Source: Pleurotus djamor
Taxonomy: Eukaryota > Basidiomycota > Agaricomycetes > Agaricales > Pleurotaceae
DNA length: 64,000 nucleotides
Direction of reading: 5' to 3'
Assembly (NCBI GenBank): GCA_029747585.1
Contig: JAPEVF010000138.1
Coordinates: 29,714-93,713 of the forward strand
Shown piece after piece: positions 37,202 to 49,400 of the stretch. A program made the position numbers and the translations under genes. The notes under the pieces are model-generated. The model saw only the letters and a list, made by a program, of their open reading frames with translations. It had not been told where the DNA came from and did not search any database. Each line of letters opens with the position of its first letter. Position 1 is the first letter of the stretch.

Positions 37202-38251
37202 CTCTGACTTGTCCTTGTTCTCGGCATCCTTGTTCGCTGTTAGAAACCATTCAATCTTTCATCGTACAAGTAAGCATGAACCACGCGTACTGTTATTCAT
37301 CTGCGAAGCATTCGTGCGTGGAGGTCGGTTTGGCGTGGCTTGTTCTCGTTGATCTGGACGGGCCAACGTCCGTTGAATATGGCTCTGGTCTAAAGGGAGT
37401 CAACGATAAGCGAGGGCGACCTAGACTCGCGGAACTCACACCAGGAGGTAAACATGGTGTCGAAATAACGATTCCTCGGGGTCGCAGGTGGATGCGTCCT
37501 TTAAGAGCGAAAGCTATGGGAAAGGGGTGTGGGTAAAGGATAAAGAACGTCAGTCACTGCTTACCTGATCGAGTGAAACCGTTCCCGTGCTCCTCGAACG
37601 TCACACAGCGAACCTCCGGGTAAGAAGGTACCAGAGAGACGGAAATAAACAGATTGCTGCGGAAACTGCAGCGGCAAGAATAGTAGCTGAATTTGATCCC
37701 TGGAATCGGCCTTGGATGTCTATTGCGTCTCGAGTCAGACTACACATCGAGTAAATTTTTGTGAGACTCACATGTCTGCCAATAGTCCGATCTATGTGGG
37801 TTTCGTGCGCACCGGGCGACGCGATGGTGGTGGAGGTACGACGAGAAGAGGTAATGGAAACTTGGGAACAAGAGACAAGGTCTCAAGATCTCATTGGTAG
37901 ACCGTGCGAATCAATATTCTCACGGTCAAGGAGTGTAAGTCGTTCAACCACCGTCCAGAGCTGAATTTTCCGCCTGCAACTCACTTGTTCATATTCTGTA
38001 ATATTGGCATATTCAAGCAAGTACCTTCGATTGACCGTGGTATATAGCGTACTTATATAGTTTCTTAAATAATATTATTGCGGAGGAACTTGTGTTGCCG
38101 AGAAATAGGATTAAGGATTACTAGTAGGTGCAGACCCGAAGGGCCTTTCTCGTCCATCAGACGTCTGTGTATCACGAATGAGCGCTGCACATCTCTCATC
38201 GCGAACGGTAACGCGGCATGTAAATGGTTTCGGTCGGAAAGCATGCCCAGG
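37202..38251. other. Region 5' of the RING gene with possible extra exons
   Basis: 1.05 kb between the RING gene and the 3' end of the P450 gene. On the minus strand, 37430-37690 reads like coding sequence: VRCVTFEEHGNGFTRSG joined over a 50-60 bp intron to RIHLRPRGIVISTP. A donor after PCLPP could join in phase to the RING gene at ANKDAENKDK. It may be the true 5' part of that gene or a separate small gene. The evidence is splice-site fit only. Confidence 0.35.
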
Positions 38252-40535
38252 CTACAGATTCAATAGATGGTGATCAGTGGACCAATGCGAGATGTTGAAA
38301 GCGAAGTCACGGACTTGGTATGGAAAGAACGCGCTCATATGAATGGTCGGGTGTTCATTCTCTTTAGCCAGATTGAAAGCCCACGCGATATACAGCAAGT
38401 GTATCGACTACATTCAGAACAAAGTCAATATAGAAACTGGAATACAAGAAAAAGTGTACTCACAAACATCCGAGTAGCGAGGGCTTCGCCGGGGCAGATA
38501 CGCTGAATACGCGATGGCATAAGCAAACGTCTAAAGCAGTCTATGTTGCGGAAGTGTATCTTACCCGACCAGATCCGAAAGTAAGGTTGTCACGAAATCC
38601 ATCAACGTCGAGAGCAGGGTCCAAATCAAGTCGCAGGCCATGAACAGACTTGAGGTAACGTTCGGGATTGAATAACTCAGGTTTATCAAAGAACCCTTCA
38701 ATATTCAGTGATCGTCAGAACTTCTATCAAGATGAACGAAATGATGACTTTACGGTTATCATGATACAGCACCCCTGTGGCAAAGAGTAAGTAAGATTGG
38801 CAGGAAGTCAGAGATGAGAAACAAACGTACAAAGATTCGGCATGATCATAGAACCCTTGGGTATGATGTAATCCTTATACTTCCAAACAAAGCTTCAAAC
38901 TAAGTCGTAGACCCATCGTTACCGCGGGAGGATACACTTACTGTAGCGTCCTCGGTTGCTACGTGGGGTATCCCGAAAGGGACGACAGGCCTGAACCTAA
39001 AAACCTGACGGCAGTAGGTTAACAGTGCGTCCGAGTGGACCGAGTGGACCGACGAGTGCGTGAACATACCTCTTTAAGGAAAGCGTTGAAATACGGCAAC
39101 TGCTTGAGATCTTCTAGCGTCGGTAATCTATCGCGTCCAATAACCTCATCTAATTCCTTCTGCACGCGTTCCAAGCATTCAGGGAAATTGAGAAAGGCCA
39201 GAATAGCCGTATGCATGACGGAAGTGGTGGCTTCAATGCCTGCCTCCATGAGGGTCTCTAGAGCGGCACTGAGGGCGAGTCCTGAGGCGTGAACAGGTGG
39301 GCGAGGAAAGGAGAAGGGGATCACGCACGCAACGTAGCTTTTGTCCAGAGTTTTCCAGGTCTCTGCCTTGGGTATCAAAAGCCTCTCTAGACACGATCCA
39401 GTACGCTCCCCTCTCTCAAAGGCCTTCTTCCCATCGTCGTAGAACTTGTCATACAATGCCTTCCTCCTCGAGCTAACCTCGTCACAGGTCCTCTTCCACT
39501 TCGCCCATCTCTTGGGGACATACTTCAATATTGGAATCAAGTCCACTGGCGGGTGGGCGGTGGGATCCATCGTCTGATCCACAAGCTGACAAACGGAGAA
39601 GTACTCTTCCGATTTTGGGGATTTGTGGTCGGGTATAGGTGTACCATAGAGATGGACACTGTTGACTGACAGTGAGCTCTGCTTAACATGGATAAATAGA
39701 TTCTGTTGAGGGGGATTGATGACGCGTCAAACTCAAGGTAACCCCACACTGGAAACGCGCAATGGAAGACGCCAAAACTCACCTTAGGGTCAGATAGGAC
39801 GCAATTCAAGAACCTGAAAATCTCCTTCCGTTGCGCGGGCCAGCTCATATTGAACGACTCCTCATGCAGAAACATATGCGCCACCTTGCGCGCAGACTTC
39901 CATAACGGTGTGTCTATATTTGAGAAACCCCAAAAAACACGCGAAGGGGAACGTAATCGTGATTCACGCAAGGAAGCATCAGCGAAACCTAGAAAACTGA
40001 ACAACACAGCAAGCTTACCCATGTTGGCGCCTATAAATACATTTGGGATCATCTTCTCGCCGATATGAAACTCGGGTCGATTCCCGGTCTTCGCGCCCTG
40101 CTTGTCGAGGATCGCTTTAATTGCGGACGGATGGTTCAGAATAACCACTGTCGAGCCGAATACTTTGAGCTATGTAGACGTGTGGCGTCAGGTTAGTATG
40201 GTCGAGCCCGAGGCCACTCCGAGGAAGGGCGTACCGAGTAAAGATCCCCATATTCTTTGCCCCAGTCCAGAGAGCTACGTACGCGTCAGCACAGGCGGTG
40301 AGTATGCCTCAAGGAAGGTGCTGAACGGGTTTACGTACTTGAAAATCTCCAAGAACATCGCTGCATTCCCCAGACCCCATTTCGTCGGCGGTCCAGGTGG
40401 AAGCCCCTTCTCTCTACTTCCCAGCAGACACAGACGCACAGTAAAGCGTACAAAGAGAACCACCAAGAGCGCCCATATCACCAAGGTCAACGGGGACGAA
40501 AGCGACCAGGCGTTTAGCAGGGGGGACTCTCGCAT
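38252..40535 (-). CDS. Cytochrome P450 monooxygenase, microsomal type
   Basis: Heme-thiolate oxygenase of the ER membrane; substrate unknown. The N-terminus MRESPLLNAWSLSSPL leads into a membrane helix (LVIWALLVVLFVRF) and the proline hinge LPPGPPTKWG. Further exons give WGKEYGDLYS, LKVFGSTVVILNHPSAIKAI, a C-helix with W and R (WKSARK), the I-helix element EAGIEATTS, ExxR in KEVFRFRP, FNPERYLKS and the heme signature FGSGRRICPGEA, split by an intron between the two arginines. The final exon ends WSTDHHLLNL with stop at 38252. At least eleven small introns are needed; I checked most but not every junction. A TATATATAAATA box lies about 100 bp upstream. Basidiomycetes carry many such P450s for xenobiotic and secondary metabolism; the family number cannot be given from sequence reading. 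Confidence 0.87.
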
Positions 40536-40636
40536 TGGGTTTGAAGTACGAGGGACGCTTAAAGAACCGCGGACGCCGTCAAGAATCAAAGTGGGAAAAT
40601 GGAGAGTTTGCGTCACGAGAGGAAAGAGCAGAAACC

Positions 40637-40650
40637 TTATTTATATATAC
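40637..40650 (-). promoter_or_regulatory. TATA box of the P450 gene
   Basis: The minus strand reads GTATATATAAATAA, about 102-115 bp before the start codon at 40535. Confidence 0.55.
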
Positions 40651-41847
40651 GCGAAATCGAACATGCGTCGATATCAAGGCATCAAAGAGCCTATATCATC
40701 GCCCATCCAACACGCACACGCGGAGACCCTTCAAGCCCCGGAGATTGGGTACTTTTGCGAGAGAGAATCGGGAATCCCAAGCCGAACAGCAAAAATGGGG
40801 ACCAAGTGGGGAAAACATGAAGGTTCGTATAGGCGAGGAAAGGTCGTCACGGAAAATCGAAGCAAGGCACCTCCATGAAATCGATCAAGGCCAAGGAAGT
40901 AGAGATGCCGTTAACCTCAAGCCATCATATGTGCGAGCTAGACAGAAGAGGTAGTTTGAACAAAAGAATACCCACAGGCACAATAGGCGAAGTTGAGATG
41001 GGATCCAGATCACTTAAGCCCGTAGTTTATACCCACACACACATACCAGATTCAACGTCTGCGGCAGATTTTTACGAGAAACAGTAAGGGGTGCTCTTTG
41101 TAGGTGCAACGTCAGCCAAGGCCCAAGTGACGTCGAGTTCGAATGGAGTATTCGACAAGTGGAATATGCCTGAAGATGGTTAAGCTTCGCAAATAAGGGG
41201 GTGTTTTCGGTGAGAGAAACATGTAGTGAAGCACACACCGCAAAGGTGGACCCATTTGGCCTTCTGGGGCCTTGAGGCATGGATGCTGAGAAGTTTGTAG
41301 CTTGACAACGGCAGCAATTGAGCATCGAGAGCTCAAGTGACCGAGAAACTAAAGTTCTGAAGTCAAGGTAAAATTGAGGGGTGCCAAGAGCGTTTAGGAT
41401 GCTTTCAATTGTTTATCCCGTTGTTTATCCAAATGAACACTCCGAATCACGAAAACTTACCGTCGACTTCACTCAGGCGAATACCATTAAGAGACAAAGG
41501 TCCCTGTGAAATGCTACTTCTTCAAAGCGCACGTCGGGGACTCGGAGGGGTTGAAACGGCAGCTTCCTCCCTAGGGTGAACCAAGGTAGTTCGTGAGGCA
41601 TGTCAGGATCATCGTCATCGTCGAGTCTTGACTTGCGTATTGGTGGTGTGGAGTGCGAAAAGTGGATTTGCACTAGACTTGGGATGAAATCTCGCGTTTT
41701 GCAGATGCTGCGAAGTGCATGATAGCATATTGGGCATGAAGGTACATGGGTGTAACATGGCGGTGATGCTGGGCACATACTTATGTGACGCGTAGATTCG
41801 CGGGATGTGATGATAAGAAAATAGGTAGAAACGCCAAAGGAGCTAGC
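40651..41847. other. Intergenic region
   Basis: 1.2 kb upstream of the P450 gene and downstream of the ribosomal-protein gene. A 101-codon minus-strand frame (41473-41778) containing an acidic DDDDDPD run has no recognised motif. No supported gene. Confidence 0.45.
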
Positions 41848-42409
41848 TCATGCAATCAATTGAACGACACCGCCGGCTTCCTTGATTTTTTTCCTGAATC
41901 ATCAATACTGTGTGAGTACATCGAACCGCAGAAGTCAAGGTTTTATACGCACTCTGCGATCTCCGAAACGAAACGAGCCTTGATGATGAAAGGAAGCTTC
42001 GGTAGCTGGCCATTGCCCAAAACCTTTCCGTATCCATGCTGCAGCGTGTCGATGACTGGGACGATTTCTGAGCCCTCCGTCAACCCCTTCTTCTCCTCTT
42101 CTGGGACAAGACTCCAGATCTTGTCGACGTTGATGACAGGGCGCCAGAACTTGTTGCGGGTAAGGTGGAAATGGCGCATACCAACCTTACCGAAGTAACC
42201 AGGATGGTATTTATCGAAGTTGGTTCTGAGATTCGACATGTCAAACTTCTGTGACGATTTATGGCAGTAAATCCAAGAACGCACCGGTGGTGGTGTTGAC
42301 CACCAGCAAGACCACGACCACCCGGATGCTTGCGGTGCTTTCCTACACGACCGTGACCGGCGGAGACGTGCCCGCGGTGCTTGCGAGTGTTTGAGAAACG
42401 TGTAGGCAT
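41848..42409 (-). CDS. RPL28: 60S ribosomal protein uL15 (L28/L27a)
   Basis: Exons 42285-42409, 41953-42225 and 41848-41893 give 147 residues. The start [20 protein letters not shown] is the highly basic, Gly/His-rich N-terminal extension that threads into the ribosome, followed by [20 protein letters not shown]. The rest, [19 protein letters not shown] and [16 protein letters not shown], ends [14 protein letters not shown]. Length is very close to the yeast protein. It is cytosolic, in the large subunit near the peptidyl-transferase region; the yeast mutant is known for cycloheximide resistance. The first intron falls within the HHHR|TNF stretch. Confidence 0.95.
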
Positions 42410-43338
42410 GGTGGTCTGAAGAAAACCTGATTAGTCTTCCTCGATAACGGTGACAAAATCCCAATCCCCCGCAAGGTTCTCTAAGTCATCCAAGCACACC
42501 AAGACGCATCCATCCCAATCGACCATTCCTTCGACATCCAAACTTTTCCACATCATTCCCAGAAGCCAGGAGAACCTAACGGGGTGCGTAGATTTCGAGC
42601 ATTACGACGACTAACCTTGAGGAAGTCTTGAGTATTGTCGGTCGGCCGTGGTGTGTACCACTTTTCATAGGATGACTAGCGAGTTTGGATCGTGGGTAAG
42701 ATTTGTCAGCATATGGATATGTGGGCGCCTGAATTCTTTTCATTTGTGTGCACCTTCTTCCCTTTTGACCACCACCACCATCCCGACGCTCTGGACGTTG
42801 TAAGTTCGTCACCGTTGTTGGTTTCTCTGATGGGGCTCGAAGCCCATATTTATTGTCGATGATCTCAAAATAATGATATCAATTTTTTACACTGAAACTC
42901 TTGTGAACTGGTCTCAGCCGATTCATCGCTGACACAGATTTTGCCACCTTTCTAGGACTCGTCCTTCGCATATTTGACGGTTCGCTTCGCCTCTAAACGT
43001 GAGTTTGTTTCCGCATAACTTTCCTCAGGATTATACTTTCTTAAACGTCCGAGTGCTCGGCACGATGGCGATACACTTTTACATGCATGGCTTTATGACT
43101 TGTTTTCCACTCTTTTCCGTCGGATTATTGCTCACAAACTATTACAGGACCAATTGTCCCACCTCCTCTCTCAGAGGTTAGTCTTACCTCTCGACGATAG
43201 ATTATCTTGCAATGTATATACCAGTCGAATAAAGCTTGGATATCGAGTCCGTCGTCCTTCTAAACCCATTCAGTCTAGTCAACATGCATGGCGCTGACGG
43301 TCGCGTACTTCTAGTTGAACGACTGATATACACCTATC
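42410..43338. other. Divergent promoter region of RPL28 and RPB11
   Basis: 930 bp between two essential, divergently transcribed genes. It should hold the promoter of each, possibly with a leader intron for the ribosomal gene. No other gene is recognised. Confidence 0.5.
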
Positions 43339-43902
43339 ATGAACGCAATCACCCGACACGAACTCTTCGTGCTGGACGATGGTGAGAAACCGTGAGTCAG
43401 TGCGGCTTTGTTCAACGGAAATCACGTTGATGATGCCTGAATAGTGTCGAGGTGACTGAGGACACCAAGATTCCCAATGCTGCGACAGTGATGATCGCTA
43501 AGCAAGATCATACACTCGGAAACATGGTTCGCGCGTGCGTATCCTTTTCGCCCTTCTCCTGGGACCACCATGCTCACGGTTTACCCTTCCAGTCAACTCC
43601 TTCAGAACCCTGCTGTTCTCTTCGCCGGGTATAAAGTCCCACATCCCATCCGACCGCAGTTCCTCATCAAGATTCAAACCGACGGTACCATCACCCCACA
43701 AACAGCCCTGGAACAAGCGTGTAACAAGCTGATTGTCACGATAACGGCGCTTGAAACGAAATTTAAGAGAGAGTTTGCGTTTAGAGATGTTGAGGGAGGG
43801 ACGACGAGCGGTGGTGGGATTGGAGGGATTGGGTCCTCTGGTGATGATCCGTATAATAGTGGGACTGGATGGTCGGGAGGGAAAGATTACTTGGATTTCT
43901 AA
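43339..43902 (+). CDS. RPB11: RNA polymerase II subunit RPB11
   Basis: Exons 43339-43391, 43445-43534 and 43593-43902 give 150 residues. MNAITRHELFVLDDGEKP, EDTKIPNAATVMIAKQDHTL and [24 protein letters not shown] are the conserved Rpb11 core, which resembles the bacterial alpha-subunit dimerisation domain and pairs with Rpb3 in polymerase II assembly. The helix ALEQACNKLIVTITALETKF follows. A C-terminal Gly/Ser-rich tail of about 35 residues ending GGKDYLDF extends beyond the yeast protein (120 residues). It acts in the nucleus. Confidence 0.94.
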
Positions 43903-44198
43903 GCTCGTATGGAGATTTGCGCTTTTATTCACCGTTGCGTTTCATCTTACCAGGCTTTCTAGTTCTCCTCTCTATTGTATTCTATATTATTGAATGGAGT
44001 TTATCCCCATGCACGAGAATGATCCACCCAAGTCTCAACATCTGTCAGACTCGTCCTTGCTTAGATCTGGGTCTTGGAAAAGAAGGCACCCCTCAATATC
44101 TTTGGAATTTCAGTATGTACTCTCCAATTGACATTCACCCTTGTAGAAACTTAAGAGTACATGTCTAGCATAGCGAGTGCGCCACTACATTGCTTGAC

Positions 44199-44977
44199 TC
44201 AAGCTATGCTACACCACAACTTCCCTCCAACTCCAGGGGTGTTGACCTTCTTGACCTCTTTCACCCTCAATGTCGCCAGCGCACGGGGTCCGATGAATGC
44301 CGCCTGCCAGACCATCTTCCCATCACTGCCAATGGCGCCGACCTTTGTCTTCTTCACCTCGGTTGAGTATGGCCCTTCTACGATGTCGTACGTATGCGCG
44401 ATATCCTTGTAACTATTTTCGACAAACTAGAATGCATCAGGTACGCATGAACCTTCGGCTCTGGTGCAATCCACCTGAACACTTACCGTAGCCCACTCTA
44501 CGTTGTCCTCCGTGAAGGACTTGATCCTGAGGGCTGGATTTGGTGTATACTCCAAGGTGATGATGTAATAATGTGGCCAATCTTCCTTTGGTGTTCTGCT
44601 GTAGCAACGACCGAACGTATTGGCCTCCTCATAATTCTGCGAAAGGATTTTCCAGGACGAAGTGGTTAGGCAGCTTGAATCAACACAGGGCGACCACACG
44701 GGGGACCTACGTCAAGGACATACAAACCACCGGTACCTTAGACAGTATAATCACCCCCGCTGGTACCATGCCTAGTGGGCGGGTGGCCGATTGGGTAGTT
44801 GGCAGCAACGTGCGGGAGTTCGCCTGCAGTGATGGCGCGGTAGAAGGTGCTGGGCCTGGTCAAGTGCGATGGAACGACGTCTTCGGCACGATCGGACAAG
44901 GTTACGTCGGACGGTGTTGCAAGAGCAGCGACAACTCCTGCGAAGACGAGGGCGACGAGACCGTTGAGGAATTGCAT
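44199..44977 (-). pseudogene. Secreted protein gene with an in-frame stop codon
   Basis: Three segments (44711-44977, 44487-44636, 44199-44426) join with introns of 74 and 60 bp in phase 0. The first opens with a signal peptide, MQFLNGLVALVFAGVVAALA, and contains FYRAITAGELPHVAANYPIG. Later parts hold HYYIITLEYTPNPALRI and YDIVEGPYSTEVKK. A TAA at 44738-44740 interrupts the first segment directly before GTGGLYVLD, while everything after it stays open, correctly spliced and well composed to a normal stop at 44199. So it is a recent nonsense change, a sequencing error, or an unseen splice variant. The spacing of FYR, GLYV, A...FG and YDIVEGP resembles the DUF3990/ADP-ribosyltransferase-like fold, a weak inference. 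A TATA box is present. Confidence 0.75.
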
Positions 44978-45047
44978 GCTTCTGTATGCTTGCGTCTGAA
45001 GGAGGTGAAAAGTGAGTTTCACTGCCGTTGACTGTCCTTCAGCGAGG

Positions 45048-45055
45048 CTTATATA
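45048..45055 (-). promoter_or_regulatory. TATA box of the interrupted secreted-protein gene
   Basis: The minus strand reads TATATAAG, 71-78 bp before the start codon at 44977, so the promoter looks intact even though the frame is interrupted. Confidence 0.55.
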
Positions 45056-45998
45056 CTCATATAACAGAGGCCCACATACTTACGGATAACTCCCGACGGT
45101 TTAGATTCCAAAGTGGCTTCGAAGCCTACCGCAAGAAACTAGAAGCGTATAATGACAGGACATACATACACCGCTTGCCAAGCATTTGTCGTATCATGGT
45201 GCCACCATTCCACTCGAGCACCTCACAAGGACTGCGCTCAGCGGAGAACAAATTGAATACGCCCCAGGAGTCATGAATGATTCTGGCTCCGTGTGGCTCA
45301 ACCATGGAAGCGGCCAGCTCAGATTGTATGGATTTTCAGGAAATCCATACCGTGACGTGTTATTGGCTTTCCAGTGCATTGAAAAAAANGAAGGTAAGTA
45401 ACATCCGTCAACTCATGCGCACCACAGCTCAAACATTGGCACAACCGCGCAATGCTCCTTATTAGCCCAGTGTAGGGGATCGACTGTCATCTTCTACTGG
45501 AATTTTTCGCACCTAACCTAGCGGACGGCTTACCGAAGCGAGCACCCCAAACATGATTGCTCCGATAGCGAGAAACTTAAACTCGACGGCGGAGTAGCAA
45601 GAATCGGCGAGATGGAAGTCGTGGCCAAAATTTGAGTTTTGAGGAACAACTTGTTGAAACTTGAGAGCGATATCGCACCTTAGATGATTCGGCCTTATAC
45701 GTAGGCGTGTATGATATGGTCGGGTCACCTACTACCCAAGATCAAAGACCGATTTTTTGCCCGCAGCAAGCTGGCAGTCTTTTTTTACATCATGAGCGAA
45801 TCGTGAACGCGTGAGCCGTTGATCGGGAAAGTGTGTGACATGATGTGACCTTCTGCGCCGTGACCCGCCCCCCAAAGTTGATCAACATGGAACCAGTCCT
45901 GTATCTGCATCATGCATCATTGCGTAACGTCTTAGACCACAACCGCCAGTTCGACGAACAACAATTCGACCTGCTTCAGAGTCCAACAACTCACGATA
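45056..45998. other. Intergenic region
   Basis: 940 bp. The last 110 bp (about 45890-45998) align with sequence upstream of the other YVNPEQLER-family copies (LDHNRQFDE and NDVERSYS in a frame that ends just inside the gene), so this is duplicated leader or former coding sequence. The rest shows no gene. Confidence 0.45.
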
Positions 45999-46412
45999 AT
46001 GATGTCGAACGTTCCTATTCGTGAAGATTTTGTTCAACCACCCCAACCCGTCAATGTCACCCACGTCTATGGGCTCGTTCTTCCCCCACATGTGGCCTTT
46101 AGAGTAGGGAAGGAGTTGATGGGCTCTGATGAAGACGACGATGAAGAAGACGACGACGACTTTTTGCGAAATCAGGGTTATTGTCAGGCCAACTTGTATT
46201 GTCAAATGATATTCCAAGATCTACCCCTTGAATGGCGCGAGGCCGTCCTTGGCTTCGTCAAAGGCAGCCCAAGGCCTCTCATCGTCTTTGGCCATCGTAA
46301 TACCAAAACGGGATCAATGACTATCTATGTTAACCCCGAGCAACTTGAGCGGATGCGCAAAACACTGGGGTTGGGGGAGGATGCACCCAAATGGTATAAG
46401 ATTGCCAATTAA
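45999..46412 (+). CDS. YVNPEQLER-family protein of unknown function (copy 2, intact)
   Basis: A single open frame of 137 residues starting MMSNVPIREDFVQPPQPVN. It continues THVYGLVLPP, an acidic run GSDEDDDEEDDDD, QANLYCQMIFQDLPLEWREA, then the most conserved part VLGFVKGSPRPLIVFGHRN and TIYVNPEQLERMRKTLGLG, ending PKWYKIAN. Three other copies lie in this window (33297, 59817, 63656), all sharing this C-terminal block. The protein is soluble, with no signal peptide or membrane helix. It matches no family I recognise. Conservation of the C-terminal half across diverged copies suggests selection on it. It could be a small lineage-specific protein or a domain captured by an unrecognised element. 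Confidence 0.7.
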   Translation: MMSNVPIREDFVQPPQPVNVTHVYGLVLPPHVAFRVGKELMGSDEDDDEEDDDDFLRNQGYCQANLYCQMIFQDLPLEWREAVLGFVKGSPRPLIVFGHRNTKTGSMTIYVNPEQLERMRKTLGLGEDAPKWYKIAN

Positions 46413-49400
46413 CTTCGAACTTGGTAGAATTGGTAGATCTCTTTACTCGTGTGCTCGATGTTCTCAAATTTTATTGACCGTTGGCTTTGCTTTCACCATC
46501 ATTTTCTAGTTTATCTCTTTTTTCATGCGGAGATGTTATCGCACCTTCTGAATCTATCCTGATCCATCACCTGCGTTAATCTGTGAATCCACACGNAGCT
46601 CGAGGAATACCTGGGGTACGTATTTACTGAAATTTCGTTCTTGGGTCTTGTCATCTTTTTCAGTTCGACCCATCATCCTTCCAGTGTCGATGAGAAATAC
46701 ATCGAACCCACCTTTCGTATTTGCACACACCCTTGGTGATATGCTTCCTACGGCGCCCTTAAAGTCTCAGAACGACTTCTCAGTCTGGTCTTGTCCTTCT
46801 CAAATGTGGATTCAGGAACGTGTCTATCTCCCATCATTACTCGATGTGGACTTCTCTNGNGNACGTGTTTCGTTCTTAGAGTCCCTAGTGCATGTGGCTC
46901 AATGTGTGCCTACATCAATCACCGCCAATAGCGCCGACTCGACCAGGAGAACATCAGTTGGCGAACCAGCGGACGCTGCTACGGAAGGAAACAATGATGA
47001 CGCTGCCACTGGTCCGAAGGAGGGTTCTAACGTTAGGAACGTTGCGACCACGACTCCCGCACGAAGTGCCACGAACAGATACCCTCAGTGTAGTTGGCAA
47101 GGAACAACTCAGTCATAAGTGCATCACTGAGCCATGCAAGCGGTACCCGTGCCTGGAAAAAGCAAACCATTGCCAGTCCATTCAAGCATGCCTGGATCAA
47201 ACTTTGGTAAGAGTTTCCACAAAGTCGAGGGCGTTCACCAGCTTAAATCTACCGATCTAGATCTCTTCGGACACTCCAGGTAAGCACACAGACATTGTAT
47301 CTTCCATCAGTGGGTGGCATCTTACTGCAAAAGTCAGAAAATGCGCAGTCGCCAGTGAGTCGTTAGTGTCATTGTTCTCTACTCGGAATAAGAGCAAGCT
47401 ATAACGACACACATACGCTAATTTTCATTTCACATTTTGGTTAGCTCAGACGTACAGGCAGTTACCAGCGATTCATCCACCCAAGTCAAGTGGCGAAATT
47501 CCTGGACCTTTGGGATATCGCTTTGGGATCTGGGATGCGACGGTCCCAGACTCCCAGAAGTGACGTGACCATGGCCGTTACTTGTGACATGGGGCACAGA
47601 ATCTCTAAGTACTACCGTCACGCTTCCGGTGGCAGGCGTCGTCGGTCACCAGCACGGGAAGTATTGCTGGGATAGGGTGCTTCATGTATCGTACAAGGCT
47701 TTCATAGTAGAAGAGCTTCGTGATCATAGGAGCAGGAGCTTGAAGCTTGAGCTTGAGCAACTGCGTGTATGTATACTCCCCTTTCCCGTTGAGTCGCCGT
47801 TGACCCGAATACAGGTTGCCTACAGGTCACCCCTTTGCCTAATTGGTTGGGAAGGACTTGAAGAATGACCGGTTGTTATGATTCTTTTTCTCTATATCAA
47901 CTACAACTGACTGCCTAATATATTCACAAGGTTTGGAGCAAAACTTATATTCTCCCATATGCAAAAGGGTTGGTTGAATCAGTTCTAAATCACGCACCGT
48001 TACCAGCTGCGTTTGGTAGTGGTGGTCGCTTGAGGACGTTGATCCCACCAGCCCCGACACGCCACTCCGTTCATTTCCCGCGTCGCTGACGAGCACAGGG
48101 TTTCACGGACCATGATACTATCCAGCCGTGTCGCTCGCTCGCGGGTGGAGCGAACTGGTGTGCAGAATAATCTACTTGTAAAGTCAGTTATCTCTTTCGG
48201 CCGGTAGCTCGTCTGATATGTCTTCTGACCTGACTAGGTGCTCTGCACCGCTATTAATGGACTTCAGCTCCTATGACCGTGGCCCGTCACTATAATTGTC
48301 CCTCCTTAGGATAGGCACATGCTGTTCCCGAGTCAATGGGAACTCAGTTCCTCCCCGACAACTCATCTCGCCAGCTCAATGCCCATTCATCGGTGGCGGA
48401 AATGCCTTCCTCCTGGCGTGTCGCCGAAGTTGACCAGACTACCTCAAACACCTGGTTTGTAGTTTGTGTATCTTTCTTTTATGATACTCTAACATCACAC
48501 TTCACCTACCCACGCTTCTCCCGGTCAAGATTAATACCTATATCACAACTTCCGACAATGAAGCTTCTTTGATATTCCCGAAGGAGCGGTCTACTTGCTT
48601 CACTCTGTTGGAAGCACTCTTGCATCGCTATCTTTGTTTCTCTGCCTCCAAGTACTGCTCACGATCACCCGACTGGTCGTACATCACGCCTGATCCCTCT
48701 TGGATGCCCTACACATTATCCTTTAGCGCCTCCAAGCCGCCCTAGCTACAACCGATCGCAGTGGCTATCCAGCCGGCGCGACTTGTCAGAAACCTCGTCT
48801 ATACTCTGTTCTCTGGGTTGAGTTGGCGTCCGCCGTTCGATAGCCAATTGTTTGCCACCACCCATCCCATGCTTTTCGATGCAGAATCCATTGACCTGCC
48901 CGGATCTATCCCTTGGACTCCACCCTCATGCCTCGCCCTCTTCAACATTCCTGTTCGGTGATATAATTATCTCCCAATTATAAAGTTCTCAGCCTTTTTG
49001 AAATCACCATGTGGAGGCTTCCCGCGATACAGATGCTGTATCATTGAATGCAAACGCTACGCGACTCTTCATCCGATGATGACGGCTCTACAGAATGAAC
49101 GGAGGACACAGACCTATACTCTCTTGGTCGCCTACTTTACACATTCTATCCTCTATCCGCTAGTACGCTCACGAGCCGTCGACCTTGCGCCACTCGGGAC
49201 CACAGTCCCTTCATAATTTCAGGAAGTATCTTGGATGGCTCGCTTGCATGGTGAAACACCCACGTTGCTACCCTTTAAATTTTTGTGACGTTAACTTGCC
49301 TTCGTCTTGTATACCTGACGCAAGTATCGGATATAATTACATGCGTTTCTGCAGGCCAGCAGGCTGCCTTGCGACGCCTCAGATCGATTATTACAGTCAG

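Noticed and set aside
46648..47118. 156-codon plus-strand open frame
   Set aside because: Contains N bases, no recognisable domain, and composition drifts along its length; not enough support for a gene.
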